Positions 24,491-33,433 are shown, counted from the stretch's first letter. The stretch: 57,016 nucleotides of DNA from Pseudomonas fluorescens (GCF_002837185.1 NZ_KZ478019.1:1-57016); one strand, 5' to 3'. Numbers and translations are program-made. The notes: generated by a model from the sequence alone, not told the origin.

Positions 24491-24654
24491 AGCGAATCCA
24501 TTTGATAAGCCGGGCCACCAGCTCTTCAACTCTGCTGATATCCATATCATATTTAAAATCTAGATAGTATTTGCAATCTATTTTTATTTGCGACTCGGTC
24601 TCACTTGACTCGAGTTTGGCGGTTAACGCATAAAATATACCGGCTTATGCTCAT
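24491..24654 (-). pseudogene. Possible frameshifted small gene upstream of the operon
   Basis: On the minus strand an ATG at 24654 opens MSISRYI and soon goes out of frame. The neighbouring frame continues without a stop for about 45 codons with protein-like content and an amphipathic end (DISRVEELVARLIKWIR, stop at 24491). Losing one T in the TTTT run near 24636 would join the two into a 54-codon gene. It could be a decayed gene, a programmed frameshift or a coincidence. No family recognised. Confidence 0.35.
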
Positions 24655-24750
24655 CGACTTCTTCTCGCTGTCACGCTGCATTTACGAGCAAGCTCTATCC
24701 CATTGTGGCGTCCACGTCTCTGCATCCGATATTTATGCTCACTCCCAAGC

Positions 24751-24768
24751 TTAATAATATTTTATTAA
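24751..24768. promoter_or_regulatory. Inverted repeat, candidate LysR operator
   Basis: TTAATAATATTTTATTAA is a perfect 7-bp inverted repeat with a 4-bp spacer and contains T-N11-A, as in LysR-type operators. It lies 70 bp before the monooxygenase start. The LysR gene at 28514 belongs to the same cluster, so it is the obvious candidate binder. Confidence 0.4.
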
Positions 24769-24838
24769 ACCCCACCCTCCCCCTAGCCTTGAAGTCATGC
24801 CCAAGCTGAATCCAACTGCATTACGCAAGGACAGACAC

Positions 24839-26128
24839 ATGACCCAAGCAATAACAAAAACAGACACCCTGGTGGTGGGCGCCGGCCAGGCCGGCGTGGC
24901 CATGAGCGAGCACTTGAGCAAGCACGGCGTGCCGCACCTGGTGCTGGAACGCAGCCGCATCGCCGAGCGCTGGCGCACCGGGCGCTGGGACTCGTTGGTC
25001 GCCAATGGGCCGGCCTGGCACGACCGCTTTCCCGGACTGGAATTCGATGATGTGGCGCCCGATGGCTTCGCGCCCAAAGAGCGCGTAGCGGATTACTTTG
25101 AAGCGTATGCACGCACGTTCAATGCGCCGATTCGCACGGGTGTGGAAGTCACTTCGGTGGTGCGCAACGACGGTCGCCCAGGCTTTACCGTACACACCAG
25201 CGAAGGCGTGATCGAAGCCAACCGCGTGGTGGCCGCCACCGGGCCGTTCCAGAAGCCGGTGATCCCGGCCATCGCGCCGAAAGACACCGCGCTGCACCAG
25301 ATTCATTCCGCCGATTATCGCAACCCTGCGCAATTGCCGGCAGGTGCCGTGCTGGTGGTGGGTGCCGGTTCTTCCGGGGTGCAGATCGCCGACGAATTGC
25401 AGCGCGCCGGTCGCCAGGTATACCTGTCGGTCGGCGCCCATGACCGCCCCCCTCGCGCTTATCGCAACCGGGATTTCTGCTGGTGGCTGGGGGTGCTGGG
25501 CGAATGGGACCAGGCGGCGATGAAACCTGGCCGTGAGCACGTGACCATCGCAGTCAGTGGCGCCCACGGCGGCAAGACCATCGATTTTCGTGAGCTGGCC
25601 CAGCAAGGCATGATCCTGGTCGGCCTCACTCACTCCTTCAGTGGCAACGTGGCAAGCTTCCAACCCAACCTGGTGGACAACCTGGCCCGTGGCGACGAGA
25701 ACTACCTGGCCCTGCTGGATGCGGCGGATGCCTACATCGAGCGCAACGGCCTCGACCTGCCCCTGGAGCCCGACGCCCGCCGCGTATTCCCGGATGCCGA
25801 CTGCATCAAGCATCCGATCCTGGAACTGGACCTGGCCCAGGCCGGCATCACCTCGATCATCTGGGCCACCGGCTTTGCCGTGGACTACAGCTGGCTCCAG
25901 GTGGATACGTTCGATGCGGCCGGCAAGCCCCGCCACCAGCGCGGCGTCTCCAGCGAGGCCGGGATTTATTTCCTGGGACTGCCCTGGCAATCACGCCGTG
26001 GCTCGTCGTTTATCTGGGGCGTGTGGCATGACGCCAAGTACGTGGCTGACCACATCGCCATTCAGCGTCAATACCTTGAGTACCGCGAAGCCGCCCCGGT
26101 GGCTCGCCCGTCCCCTGTCAGCGCCTGA
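24839..26128 (+). CDS. Flavin-containing monooxygenase-like protein
   Basis: 429 residues from the ATG at 24839 (AAGGAC 7 nt upstream). Two Rossmann dinucleotide motifs are seen, VVGAGQAGVAM (FAD, N-terminal) and VVGAGSSGVQIADEL (NADPH, near residue 180), with ATGPFQKP and the WATGF motif near the C-terminus, which are the marks of FMO/CzcO-type NAD(P)H-dependent monooxygenases. It is the first gene of a run with RidA, DUF1028 and ArgE-like genes, so it probably oxidises a nitrogen-containing substrate taken up by the NCS1 permease. Confidence 0.87.
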   Translation: MTQAITKTDTLVVGAGQAGVAMSEHLSKHGVPHLVLERSRIAERWRTGRWDSLVANGPAWHDRFPGLEFDDVAPDGFAPKERVADYFEAYARTFNAPIRTGVEVTSVVRNDGRPGFTVHTSEGVIEANRVVAATGPFQKPVIPAIAPKDTALHQIHSADYRNPAQLPAGAVLVVGAGSSGVQIADELQRAGRQVYLSVGAHDRPPRAYRNRDFCWWLGVLGEWDQAAMKPGREHVTIAVSGAHGGKTIDFRELAQQGMILVGLTHSFSGNVASFQPNLVDNLARGDENYLALLDAADAYIERNGLDLPLEPDARRVFPDADCIKHPILELDLAQAGITSIIWATGFAVDYSWLQVDTFDAAGKPRHQRGVSSEAGIYFLGLPWQSRRGSSFIWGVWHDAKYVADHIAIQRQYLEYREAAPVARPSPVSA

Positions 26129-26151
26129 TCCCCTTGCCGGAGTTTTTCACG

Positions 26152-26562
26152 ATGCCTACTCACACCCGTATTCGCATGTTCAACACCCAGCAAACCTACC
26201 CCAACCAGAGCCTGGACAACGACCTGTGCCAGGCCGTGCGCGCCGGCAACACCGTGTATGTGCGCGGCCAGGTGGGCACCGATTTCGATGGCCAACTGGT
26301 GGGCCTTGGCGACCCGCGGGCCCAGGCCGAACAGGCCATGCGCAACGTCAAACAACTGCTGGAAGAAGCCGGCAGCGACCTCAGCCATATCGTCAAGACC
26401 ACTACCTACCTGATCGACCCGCGCTACCGCGAACCGGTGTACCAGGAGGTCGGCAAGTGGCTCAAGGGCGTGTTTCCGATCTCCACCGGGCTGGTGGTCT
26501 CGGCCCTGGGCCAGCCGCAGTGGCTGATGGAAATCGATGTGATCGCGGTTATTCCCGAATAA
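26152..26562 (+). CDS. RidA/YjgF-family protein
   Basis: 136 residues from the ATG at 26152 (GGAG upstream). RidA-fold features include VYVRGQVGTD, AQAEQAMRNVKQLLEEAG, IVKTTTYL and the R-containing active-site segment DPRYREPVY. RidA proteins hydrolyse reactive enamines/imines or act as aminoacrylate deaminases in pathways such as pyrimidine breakdown. Here it lies 23 bp after the monooxygenase and 10 bp before DUF1028, so it is a pathway member rather than the housekeeping copy. Confidence 0.88.
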   Translation: MPTHTRIRMFNTQQTYPNQSLDNDLCQAVRAGNTVYVRGQVGTDFDGQLVGLGDPRAQAEQAMRNVKQLLEEAGSDLSHIVKTTTYLIDPRYREPVYQEVGKWLKGVFPISTGLVVSALGQPQWLMEIDVIAVIPE

Positions 26563-26572
26563 GGAGCCACCC

Positions 26573-27250
26573 ATGACCTTTTCAATCGTCGGACGCTGCG
26601 CGGAAACCGGCCAGTTGGGCATCGCCATCAGCTCATCGAGCATCGCCGTCGGGGCCCGCTGCCCATGGCTGCGCCCCGGTGTGGGCGCGGTCGCCACCCA
26701 GAACATCACGTTGCCGGCCCTTGGACCGGACGTGCTCGATTTGCTCGAGCAAGGCCTCACGCCTGCCGATGCCATCGACACCGCCTTGACGCGCAACGGC
26801 TACAGCCAATACCGGCAACTCACCGCGATCGATCACCTGGGCCGCAGCGTGCATTTCAGCGGCAGCGAGACCCTGGGTACCCACAACGCCGTGTCGGGCG
26901 AACAGTGCGTAGCGGCGGGCAATATGCTCGCTGACCGAGGGGTGATCGAAGCGATGGTCCAGGCCTTCGAACACGGCGAAGGCCAACTGGCGGACCGCTT
27001 ACTGGCGGCCATGCATGCCGGCTTCGCCGCCGGTGGCGAAGCCGGCCCGGTGCATTCGGCTGCGCTGGTGGTGGTGGGCGAGCTGACCTGGCCGATCATC
27101 AACTTGCGCGTGGACTGGGCCGATGACGCGCCCATTGGTGAACTGCAAAAGCTCTGGGACGCTTACCGCCCGCAAGTGCAGGACTACATCGATCGCGCCC
27201 TCGCCCCCGACCGCTCGCCTGGCTACGGCGTGGCCGGGGACGAGCGATGA
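26573..27250 (+). CDS. DUF1028 protein
   Basis: 225 residues of the DUF1028 family (N-terminal MTFSIVGRCAETGQLGIAISS, then VGAVATQNITLP and GLTPADAIDTAL). The fold resembles Ntn-hydrolases and the family is often found beside RidA and amidase genes; its role may be an amide/peptide hydrolysis step, but that is not established. It overlaps the ArgE-like gene by 4 bp (ATGA). Confidence 0.85.
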   Translation: MTFSIVGRCAETGQLGIAISSSSIAVGARCPWLRPGVGAVATQNITLPALGPDVLDLLEQGLTPADAIDTALTRNGYSQYRQLTAIDHLGRSVHFSGSETLGTHNAVSGEQCVAAGNMLADRGVIEAMVQAFEHGEGQLADRLLAAMHAGFAAGGEAGPVHSAALVVVGELTWPIINLRVDWADDAPIGELQKLWDAYRPQVQDYIDRALAPDRSPGYGVAGDER

Positions 27251-28392
27251 GCCGCAGCCGCGAACTGCTGCAGACGCTGGTGGGGTTCGATACCACCAGC
27301 CGCGAATCCAACCTGCAGTTGATCGAATTCGTGCGCGATTACCTGGCCGGCTTCGGCGTGGCCAGCGAGCTGATCTACAACGCGTCGCGCAGCAAGGCCA
27401 ACCTGTTCGCCAGCGTCGGCCCGGTGGAACTGCCCGGCATTGTGCTGTCGGGGCACACCGATGTGGTGCCGGTGGATGGCCAGCCCTGGACGCTGCCAGC
27501 GTTCCAACTGACCGAACGTGACGGCAGACTGTATGGCCGTGGCACTGCCGACATGAAGGGCTATATCGCCTGCGTGCTGGCGCTGGTGCCGGAATTGGTC
27601 AAGGCGCCGTTGCGCCTGCCGGTGCACATCGCCCTGTCCTACGACGAAGAAGTCGGCTGCCTCGGTGTACGCTCGCTGCTCGGCGTGCTGGAGCAACGGC
27701 CGGTGAAACCGTTGCTGTGCATTATCGGCGAGCCGACCGAGCTCAAACCCGTGCTCGGCCACAAGGGCAAGCTGGCGATGCGCTGCGAGGTGCATGGCGA
27801 GGCGTGTCACTCGGCGTATGCACCGTCCGGCGTGAATGCGATTGAGCACGCCGCCGAGTTGATCGGTGAACTGGGGCGCATCGGCCAACGCTTGCGCGCG
27901 CGCCAGGACCCGCGCTTCGATCCGCCATTCAGCACCGTGCAGACCGGAGTGATCAGCGGCGGCAAGGCGCTGAATATCGTGCCAGCCGATTGCCGGTTTG
28001 ATTTTGAAGTCCGCGCCCTGCCTTCGACGGATCCAGGCGAAGTGGCCGAGGCATTGCAAGCCTACGCCATGCAAGAGGTACTGCCGCGCATGCAGGCCGT
28101 GAGCCGGCAGAGTTCGATCCGGTTCACCGAGTTGTCGGCCTACCCGGGTTTGGTCACCGATGAGCGCAGCCAGGCCGCCGAGCTGATTGCGGCGTTTTCC
28201 GGTTCCAGGGCGTTTGGCACCGTGGCGTTTGGCACCGAGGGCGGGCTGTTTGACGCAGTGGGCATCCCCACCGTGGTGTGCGGGCCGGGGAGCATGGACC
28301 AGGGGCACAAGCCGGATGAGTTTGTCAGCCTGGAACAGCTCAAGGGCTGCGATGCGATGTTGCAGCGGATGCTGGACTCGCTCCGCATCTAA
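27247..28392 (+). CDS. argE: M20 deacylase, acetylornithine deacetylase (ArgE)-like
   Basis: 381 residues of the M20 metallopeptidase family, closest in layout to ArgE. The metal ligands are SGHTDVVP (His, then Asp in TADMKG), the DEEVGC pair of glutamates and the His near the C-terminus (PGSMDQGHKPDEFV). ArgE removes the acetyl group from N-acetylornithine; in this catabolic setting the real substrate is more likely another N-acyl amino acid or carbamoyl-type intermediate. It is coupled to DUF1028 by a 4-bp overlap. Confidence 0.85.
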   Translation: MSRSRELLQTLVGFDTTSRESNLQLIEFVRDYLAGFGVASELIYNASRSKANLFASVGPVELPGIVLSGHTDVVPVDGQPWTLPAFQLTERDGRLYGRGTADMKGYIACVLALVPELVKAPLRLPVHIALSYDEEVGCLGVRSLLGVLEQRPVKPLLCIIGEPTELKPVLGHKGKLAMRCEVHGEACHSAYAPSGVNAIEHAAELIGELGRIGQRLRARQDPRFDPPFSTVQTGVISGGKALNIVPADCRFDFEVRALPSTDPGEVAEALQAYAMQEVLPRMQAVSRQSSIRFTELSAYPGLVTDERSQAAELIAAFSGSRAFGTVAFGTEGGLFDAVGIPTVVCGPGSMDQGHKPDEFVSLEQLKGCDAMLQRMLDSLRI

Positions 28393-28410
28393 ATACACCA
28401 GCCATCCAAT

Positions 28411-28498
28411 GTGGGAGGGGGCTTGCCCCCGATAGCGGTGTATCAGTCAACTTATCTGTAGCTGATCCACCGTAATCGGGGGCAAGCCCCCTCCCACA
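28411..28498. repeat. Paired inverted REP element (REPIN)
   Basis: GTGGGAGGGGGCTTGCCCCC and its inverted partner face each other across about 45 bp, in the gap between the convergent ArgE-like and LysR genes. It is nearly identical in its arms to the copies at 10231, 31169 and 50074. Confidence 0.9.
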
Positions 28499-28513
28499 GT
28501 GGACCTTGTGTTT

Positions 28514-29425
28514 TTATCCGAGTAATCGCGCCAGTTCTTCGCTGCAGTAATCGACGAACAACTGCACCGGCTTGGTCAACGGTGCGCGCTTGAGCCACAC
28601 CGCCGACAATCCGGAGCCGGTCACGGTTTCCACCAACGGAATACACACCACCTGCTGCCCATCATAGGTGTACTCGCTGAACGGTTTGGTTACCAATATC
28701 GAAAAGCCGAACCCACGCCCCACCATCCCGCGCACCATTTCGATCGATGGCGAGCTGAACACGATATTCGGCGTTAACCCGCGCTCTTCAAAAATGCTCA
28801 CGAAGTAGGTACGGCTGGGCAGCACGTCCAGCAGGATCATCGGTTCCAATACCAGGTCCGCCAACGACACTTTGGCCTGCCGTGCAAAGCGATGGCCGGC
28901 CGGCAACAACGCGTACGGCTGCTGCGGCGGCATCAGCGGCGTGGTCTCGATGGAGCCGCCCAGGTCGTGTTCGAACAGCATCGCCACATCGATGGTGCCT
29001 GCGGTCAACGCCTGCACCAGCTCCTGTTGCTCACCGTCGCGAATACGGATCTCCACCCCCGGCCAGCGCGCCTTGAAACCGGCGATCAAGCGCGGCAGGT
29101 ACAGCGGCGCCACGGTTTCAAAGCAGCCGATATCGATCTGCCCGGCCACCACATCATTGTCGGCCAAGGCGTTCTGTTCGAACTCGTGGGCCACCCGCAA
29201 CAGCTCCAGCGCCTTGCGATAGAACCGCGCGCCGCTGGGGGTCAGGGACACGCCCTGGGCGTGATGCCGGATAAACAGCTGCACACCAAAACTGTCTTCC
29301 AACTGCTTGATCGCCGTGGACACCGACGGCTGGGCGATATACAGCTTGCGCGACGCCTCGGCGACGCTGCCGCATTCGGCCGTGGTGACGAAATATCTGA
29401 GTTGGCGCAGGTTGTAGGCAGCCAT
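28514..29425 (-). CDS. LysR-type transcriptional regulator
   Basis: 303 residues from the ATG at 29425, with GGAGG 5 nt upstream; a longer frame to 29560 has no such site. The N-terminal helix-turn-helix is LRQLRYFVTTAECGSVAEASRKLYIAQPSVSTAIKQLE, followed by a substrate-binding domain (IDIGCFETVAPLYLP). It is divergent from the NCS1 permease (250 bp apart) and downstream of the monooxygenase operon, so it probably senses the pathway substrate and controls both units. Confidence 0.9.
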   Translation of the reverse strand: MAAYNLRQLRYFVTTAECGSVAEASRKLYIAQPSVSTAIKQLEDSFGVQLFIRHHAQGVSLTPSGARFYRKALELLRVAHEFEQNALADNDVVAGQIDIGCFETVAPLYLPRLIAGFKARWPGVEIRIRDGEQQELVQALTAGTIDVAMLFEHDLGGSIETTPLMPPQQPYALLPAGHRFARQAKVSLADLVLEPMILLDVLPSRTYFVSIFEERGLTPNIVFSSPSIEMVRGMVGRGFGFSILVTKPFSEYTYDGQQVVCIPLVETVTGSGLSAVWLKRAPLTKPVQLFVDYCSEELARLLG

Positions 29426-29675
29426 CAGGCCTCCGGAAAACAGGGTGTTTTGCCCCAGACTAGTGCAGGAAGAACCGGCTTTTTTTAACGAATGAAGCCC
29501 ATGCAACATACCGGAGCAAAAATCACCGCGAGATACTTTTTTTAAGGTCTGTAGCAACAAACTTACTAATTTACCTCCCCATGTCCATTGCAGATGATCA
29601 CTCCAACAACAAAGCGCCGCCGTTGCTGCGCACAGCGAAGTACGTCCACGTACTCACCTTGCCTTGGAGCTCGTC

Positions 29676-31091
29676 ATGGTTACCACTGCAACATCCTCCG
29701 CCCCGCTTATCGAAAAACACACGATTGGATACGTGCCTCCGGAAGATCGCCATGGAAAGGTAAGAGACCTGTTCACCCTGTGGTTCGGCGGCAACATCGC
29801 GCCGTTGCCGATTGTCACCGGCGCCTTGGGCGTGCAGCTGTTCCACCTCAACCTGGTGTGGGGCATCGTCGCCATCCTCGTCGGCCACTTGGTCGGCGGT
29901 GTGTTGATGGCGTTGCACTCGGCCCAGGGCCCGCAGATGGGCATTCCGCAGATGATCCAGAGCCGCGCCCAGTTCGGCTCCCTTGGCGCGTTGTTGGTGG
30001 TGGTGATTGCCGGCGTGATGTACATCGGCTTCTTCGCCTCCAACATTGTGCTGGCCGGTAAGTCGCTGCACGGTGTGGTCGATGCGGTACCGGTGCCGGT
30101 CGGCATCGTGATCGGCGCCATCGGCTCCGGGATCATCGGCATCATCGGCTATCGCTTCATTCATGTGCTCAACCGTATCGGCACCTGGGTACTCGGCGCC
30201 GGCATCGTGCTGGGCTTCGGCTACATCTTTACCCATGTGCAGACCAGCGACTTTTTGACCCGCGGCAGCTTCAACATTTCCGGTTGGCTGGCCACCGTGT
30301 CCCTGGCCGCGTTGTGGCAGATCGCCTTTGCGCCGTACGTCTCGGACTACTCGCGCTACCTGCCCGCCGATGTACCCGTCGCCTCCACCTTCTGGACCAC
30401 CTACCTGGGTTCGGCCCTGGGTTCGAGCCTGGCGTTCATCTTCGGCGCCGTCGCCGTGCTCGCCACGCCCGTCGGCATGGACACCATGGAGGCAGTCAAG
30501 CTCGCCACCGGTTCCATCGGCCCATTGATGCTGGTGCTGTTTTTGCTCAGCGTGATCAGCCACAACGCCCTCAACCTGTACGGCGCGGTGCTGTCGATCA
30601 TCACCCTGGTGCAGACCTTCGCCTACCGCTGGATCCCCACGGCAAAAAGCCGCGCGGTGATCTCGATTGTGGTGCTGGTGGCCTGCGCAATTGCGGCAGT
30701 GTTTGCCTCCAAAGACTTCATCGGCCACTTCGTCGACATGGTGCTGGTGCTGCTCGTGGTGCTGGTGCCCTGGACCGCGATCAACCTGATCGACTTCTAT
30801 GCGATCCACAAGGGCCAATACGACATCGCCTCGATCTTCCGCGTAGATGGCGGCATCTATGGCAAGTACAACCCCCAGGCGTTGCTGGCATATGCGGTGG
30901 GGATTGCGGTGCAGATTCCGTTCATGAACACGCCGCTGTACGTCGGGCCGATTTCCGAACACATCAACGGCGCGGACCTGTCGTGGGTGGTGGGGTTGGT
31001 GGTGACGTCGCCGTTGTACTTCTGGCTGGCGAGTCGGGACAGCGCGTATAAGCGCCGGATGGACGGCGGGAAGTGGGTGAGTGGGGTTTGA
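29676..31091 (+). CDS. NCS1-family purine/cytosine-type permease
   Basis: 471 residues from the ATG at 29676 (GGAG 6 nt upstream); about twelve transmembrane helices. The family signature is present near the N-terminus (LFTLWFGGNIAPLPIVTGALGVQL) and in GPQMGIPQMIQSRAQFG. NCS1 carriers import nucleobases, allantoin, hydantoins or related heterocycles with H+ or Na+. With the neighbouring oxygenase, RidA and deacylase it suggests import of a nitrogen heterocycle that is then degraded. Confidence 0.9.
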   Translation: MVTTATSSAPLIEKHTIGYVPPEDRHGKVRDLFTLWFGGNIAPLPIVTGALGVQLFHLNLVWGIVAILVGHLVGGVLMALHSAQGPQMGIPQMIQSRAQFGSLGALLVVVIAGVMYIGFFASNIVLAGKSLHGVVDAVPVPVGIVIGAIGSGIIGIIGYRFIHVLNRIGTWVLGAGIVLGFGYIFTHVQTSDFLTRGSFNISGWLATVSLAALWQIAFAPYVSDYSRYLPADVPVASTFWTTYLGSALGSSLAFIFGAVAVLATPVGMDTMEAVKLATGSIGPLMLVLFLLSVISHNALNLYGAVLSIITLVQTFAYRWIPTAKSRAVISIVVLVACAIAAVFASKDFIGHFVDMVLVLLVVLVPWTAINLIDFYAIHKGQYDIASIFRVDGGIYGKYNPQALLAYAVGIAVQIPFMNTPLYVGPISEHINGADLSWVVGLVVTSPLYFWLASRDSAYKRRMDGGKWVSGV

Positions 31092-31168
31092 TACAGAGTC
31101 TCAGTGGGTTTTCTGTTTTTGCAAGAACTGCAGCCAACCGGCCTGGCATGCCCAACGCGGTCAAAACT

Positions 31169-31256
31169 GTGGGAGGGGGCTTGCCCCCGATGGCGGTGTG
31201 TCAGTCACTGTATGAATTGACTGAACCACTGCTATCGGGGGCAAGCCCCCTCCCAC
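31169..31256. repeat. Paired inverted REP element (REPIN)
   Basis: Two REP copies in head-to-head orientation (GTGGGAGGGGGCTTGCCCCCGAT and its reverse complement) between the permease and the converging TPM-domain gene. Confidence 0.9.
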
Positions 31257-31286
31257 ATTTGGGTTTCAGTGGCAGCTTCTACGTCG

Positions 31287-32486
31287 TTACCAACTCCCCG
31301 ACGCCCCGCCGCCGCCACTGGAACCACCACCACCGGACGAGCTGCTGCTGGAACCGGACCCGCTGGAACTTGAACCCGAGCCACCGCCCGAGCCCGAGCC
31401 CGACCCTTCGCCAACCTTGCCGAAAAGAATCAACGCGACGAACGACGCGATAGGGAATGCCAGCAGCCAGCCGTCGCGGCCGTGATCGATCACCAGCCCG
31501 GCCACCCCATACACCACGACCGCCGCCACCAGTCGCACGATAAAACCGGTGCGGCTGGTTCGCCAGGTTTGCCGCATGATCAGCAGCAGCACCAGGTACA
31601 ACCCCAGTACCACCAACACACACACTGGCCACAGCAGCCAATGGATAAAATTGACGTCCACGTAGCGGTCCGCCACCACCAGAGCGGCGATATAGATCAA
31701 CAGCCCCATCACGCCGTAGAACAGCGCCCGCACCTGCCACAATGCGCCAAACAGGGCACCGCCGATCAACAAGGTCAGCGGCATGACAAACAGAAACATC
31801 GGCCACTCCCGCCCCCCGCCCAGCAATGTCAGCAACAGCGTCGCCGCCACCGCGGCGATCAAGGCTTTGCGCCAATGCAACTTGCCGCCAGCGAGCAGTA
31901 CACCCAGCAGGCCACCCAGAACAAACGCCGCCAGCAGCGCAAAAAATTGCGGATTGATCCGGGGCGCGGCCACCTCGGGCAGGTCGCCGCCGTCCACCAG
32001 CACCGTCAGCGCGTCCACGCCCTGTTGAACACCGCCGGCAAAGTCGCCCTGGCGAAACGCCGGGGTGATGCGCTCTTCGATGATGCGATGGGCCAGCAGG
32101 TCGGTGACCGTGCCTTCCAACCCGTAGCCCACCTCGATGCGCAACGTGTGATCGTTCTTGGCCACCACCAGCAGGATGCCGTCGTCGACGTCCTTGCGCC
32201 CCAGCTTCCAGGCGCGGAACAGGTGGTTGGCATAGTCTTCGATACCGGTGTCACCGGTGCTGGGCACCAGCAATACGGCCACCTGCGCGCCTTTGCGCTG
32301 TTCAAGGTCGGCCAGTTGCTGCTTGAGGCGCTGGACGCTGTCGGAGTCGAGGGTGTTCGTCAGGTCAATGACCCGCTGGTCAAGCGCAACGCCGATGGGC
32401 GAGATGTCGGCCCTGGCAGTGATCGACAGACTGGCCAGTACCAGAACCAGCACGCTCAAGACCGATTGCCGTAGAATCGCCATCAT
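31287..32486 (-). CDS. TPM-domain (YgcG-like) membrane protein
   Basis: 399 residues. A signal peptide ends near ARA-DIS; a TPM domain occupies residues about 30-160 (QRVIDLTNTLDSDSVQRLKQQLADLEQRKGAQVAVLLVPS, GRKDVDDGILLVVAKNDHTLRIEVGYGLEG). Several transmembrane helices follow and the C-terminus is a low-complexity Gly/Ser tail. Homologues sit in the envelope, in some cases linked to photosystem repair in plants and to phosphatase-like activity; the bacterial role is unclear. An in-frame ATG at 32483 is an equal start candidate. Confidence 0.82.
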   Translation of the reverse strand: MMAILRQSVLSVLVLVLASLSITARADISPIGVALDQRVIDLTNTLDSDSVQRLKQQLADLEQRKGAQVAVLLVPSTGDTGIEDYANHLFRAWKLGRKDVDDGILLVVAKNDHTLRIEVGYGLEGTVTDLLAHRIIEERITPAFRQGDFAGGVQQGVDALTVLVDGGDLPEVAAPRINPQFFALLAAFVLGGLLGVLLAGGKLHWRKALIAAVAATLLLTLLGGGREWPMFLFVMPLTLLIGGALFGALWQVRALFYGVMGLLIYIAALVVADRYVDVNFIHWLLWPVCVLVVLGLYLVLLLIMRQTWRTSRTGFIVRLVAAVVVYGVAGLVIDHGRDGWLLAFPIASFVALILFGKVGEGSGSGSGGGSGSSSSGSGSSSSSSGGGGSSGGGGASGSW

Positions 32487-32617
32487 GTATTGTTACCTGA
32501 AGTTTCTTCCTGAAGGCGCCGACTTTACCTTATCTGCGCGCAAACGCGTGACCCAGGGCCCGCGACTCTCTAAACTGCGGCTGCGCTGCATAGCAATAAG
32601 CCATCTACGAGAACGCC

Positions 32618-33433
32618 ATGGACCTACGTCACCGCAACAACGTCAGTGTGATGGGCCAAGGCGCTTCGACCTTGGTGTTTTCCCATGGCTTTGGCTGCAA
32701 CCAAGCGATGTGGAATGCCCTGGCGCCGCATTTTCGCGAACGCTTTCGCGTGGTTCTGTATGACCTGGTGGGCGCCGGGCTGTCGGACCTCAGCGCGTTC
32801 GATAAAGACAAATACGGCACGTTGGGCGGCTATGCCCGCGATCTCAACGAAATTATCGACACCTACGCCCAAGGCCCGGTGATTCTGGTGGGGCACTCGG
32901 TCAGCGCAATGATCGGCACCCTCGCCGACCGCCTCGCCCCGGGGCGTGTTGCGGCGCAGGTGATGATTGGCCCATCGCCGTGCTATATCGACACCGACGG
33001 TTACGTCGGCGGCTTCAAGCGCGACGATATCGACGACCTGCTCGACACCCTCGACAGCAACTACCTTGGCTGGTCCAGCAGCATGGCCCCGGTGATCATG
33101 GGCGCCCCGGAGCAACCTGAACTCAGTGCCGAACTGACCGCGAGTTTCTGCCGCACCGAACCCGACATCGCCAGGCAATTTGCCCGGGTGACCTTTCTTT
33201 CGGACAACCGCCAGGATGTGATCGGCCTGACCACGCCCGTATTGATCCTGCAGTCGAGCGACGACTTGATCGCGCCCGTGGCCGTGGGCGAATACCTGCA
33301 CAGCGTGCTGCCCAACAGCACCTATCACCTGGTGGACAACATCGGCCACTGCCCGCATATGAGTGCGCCCCAGGCGTGCGCGGCGGCGATGGATCAGTTC
33401 CTGGCGCCGTGGGCAAGCGTCAGTGCCGGCTGA
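32618..33433 (+). CDS. RsbQ/KAI2-like alpha/beta hydrolase
   Basis: 271 residues. The nucleophile elbow is GHSVSAMIG (serine near residue 94), the acid lies in LQSSDDLIAP and the histidine in GHCPHMSAP. The N-terminal NVSVMGQGASTLVFSHGFGCNQAMW matches the RsbQ/D14/KAI2 branch. RsbQ in Bacillus makes or modifies a small ligand sensed by the PAS domain of RsbP; here the downstream, overlapping gene encodes a PAS histidine kinase, which suggests the same logic. Confidence 0.85.
   Translation: MDLRHRNNVSVMGQGASTLVFSHGFGCNQAMWNALAPHFRERFRVVLYDLVGAGLSDLSAFDKDKYGTLGGYARDLNEIIDTYAQGPVILVGHSVSAMIGTLADRLAPGRVAAQVMIGPSPCYIDTDGYVGGFKRDDIDDLLDTLDSNYLGWSSSMAPVIMGAPEQPELSAELTASFCRTEPDIARQFARVTFLSDNRQDVIGLTTPVLILQSSDDLIAPVAVGEYLHSVLPNSTYHLVDNIGHCPHMSAPQACAAAMDQFLAPWASVSAG

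Larger units (their letters stand above)
24249..24838. other. AT-rich intergenic region between RiPP operon and catabolic cluster
   Basis: About 590 bp with no intact gene longer than 60 codons that has a ribosome site. It holds the RiPP promoter (24291-24319), the possible broken small gene (24491-24654) and an inverted repeat close to the monooxygenase start (24751-24768). The right edge of the AT-rich island falls near 24780, where GC-rich coding sequence resumes. Confidence 0.6.

Noticed and set aside
24821..25990. Minus-strand frame opposite the monooxygenase
   Set aside because: No motif; shadow of a gene with two clear Rossmann signatures.
27223..28398. Minus-strand frame opposite the ArgE-like gene
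   Set aside because: Antisense shadow; the plus strand shows all M20 metal ligands.
29598..30962. Minus-strand frame opposite the NCS1 permease
   Set aside because: Asp/His/Gln-rich antisense product of a membrane-protein gene; no domain seen.
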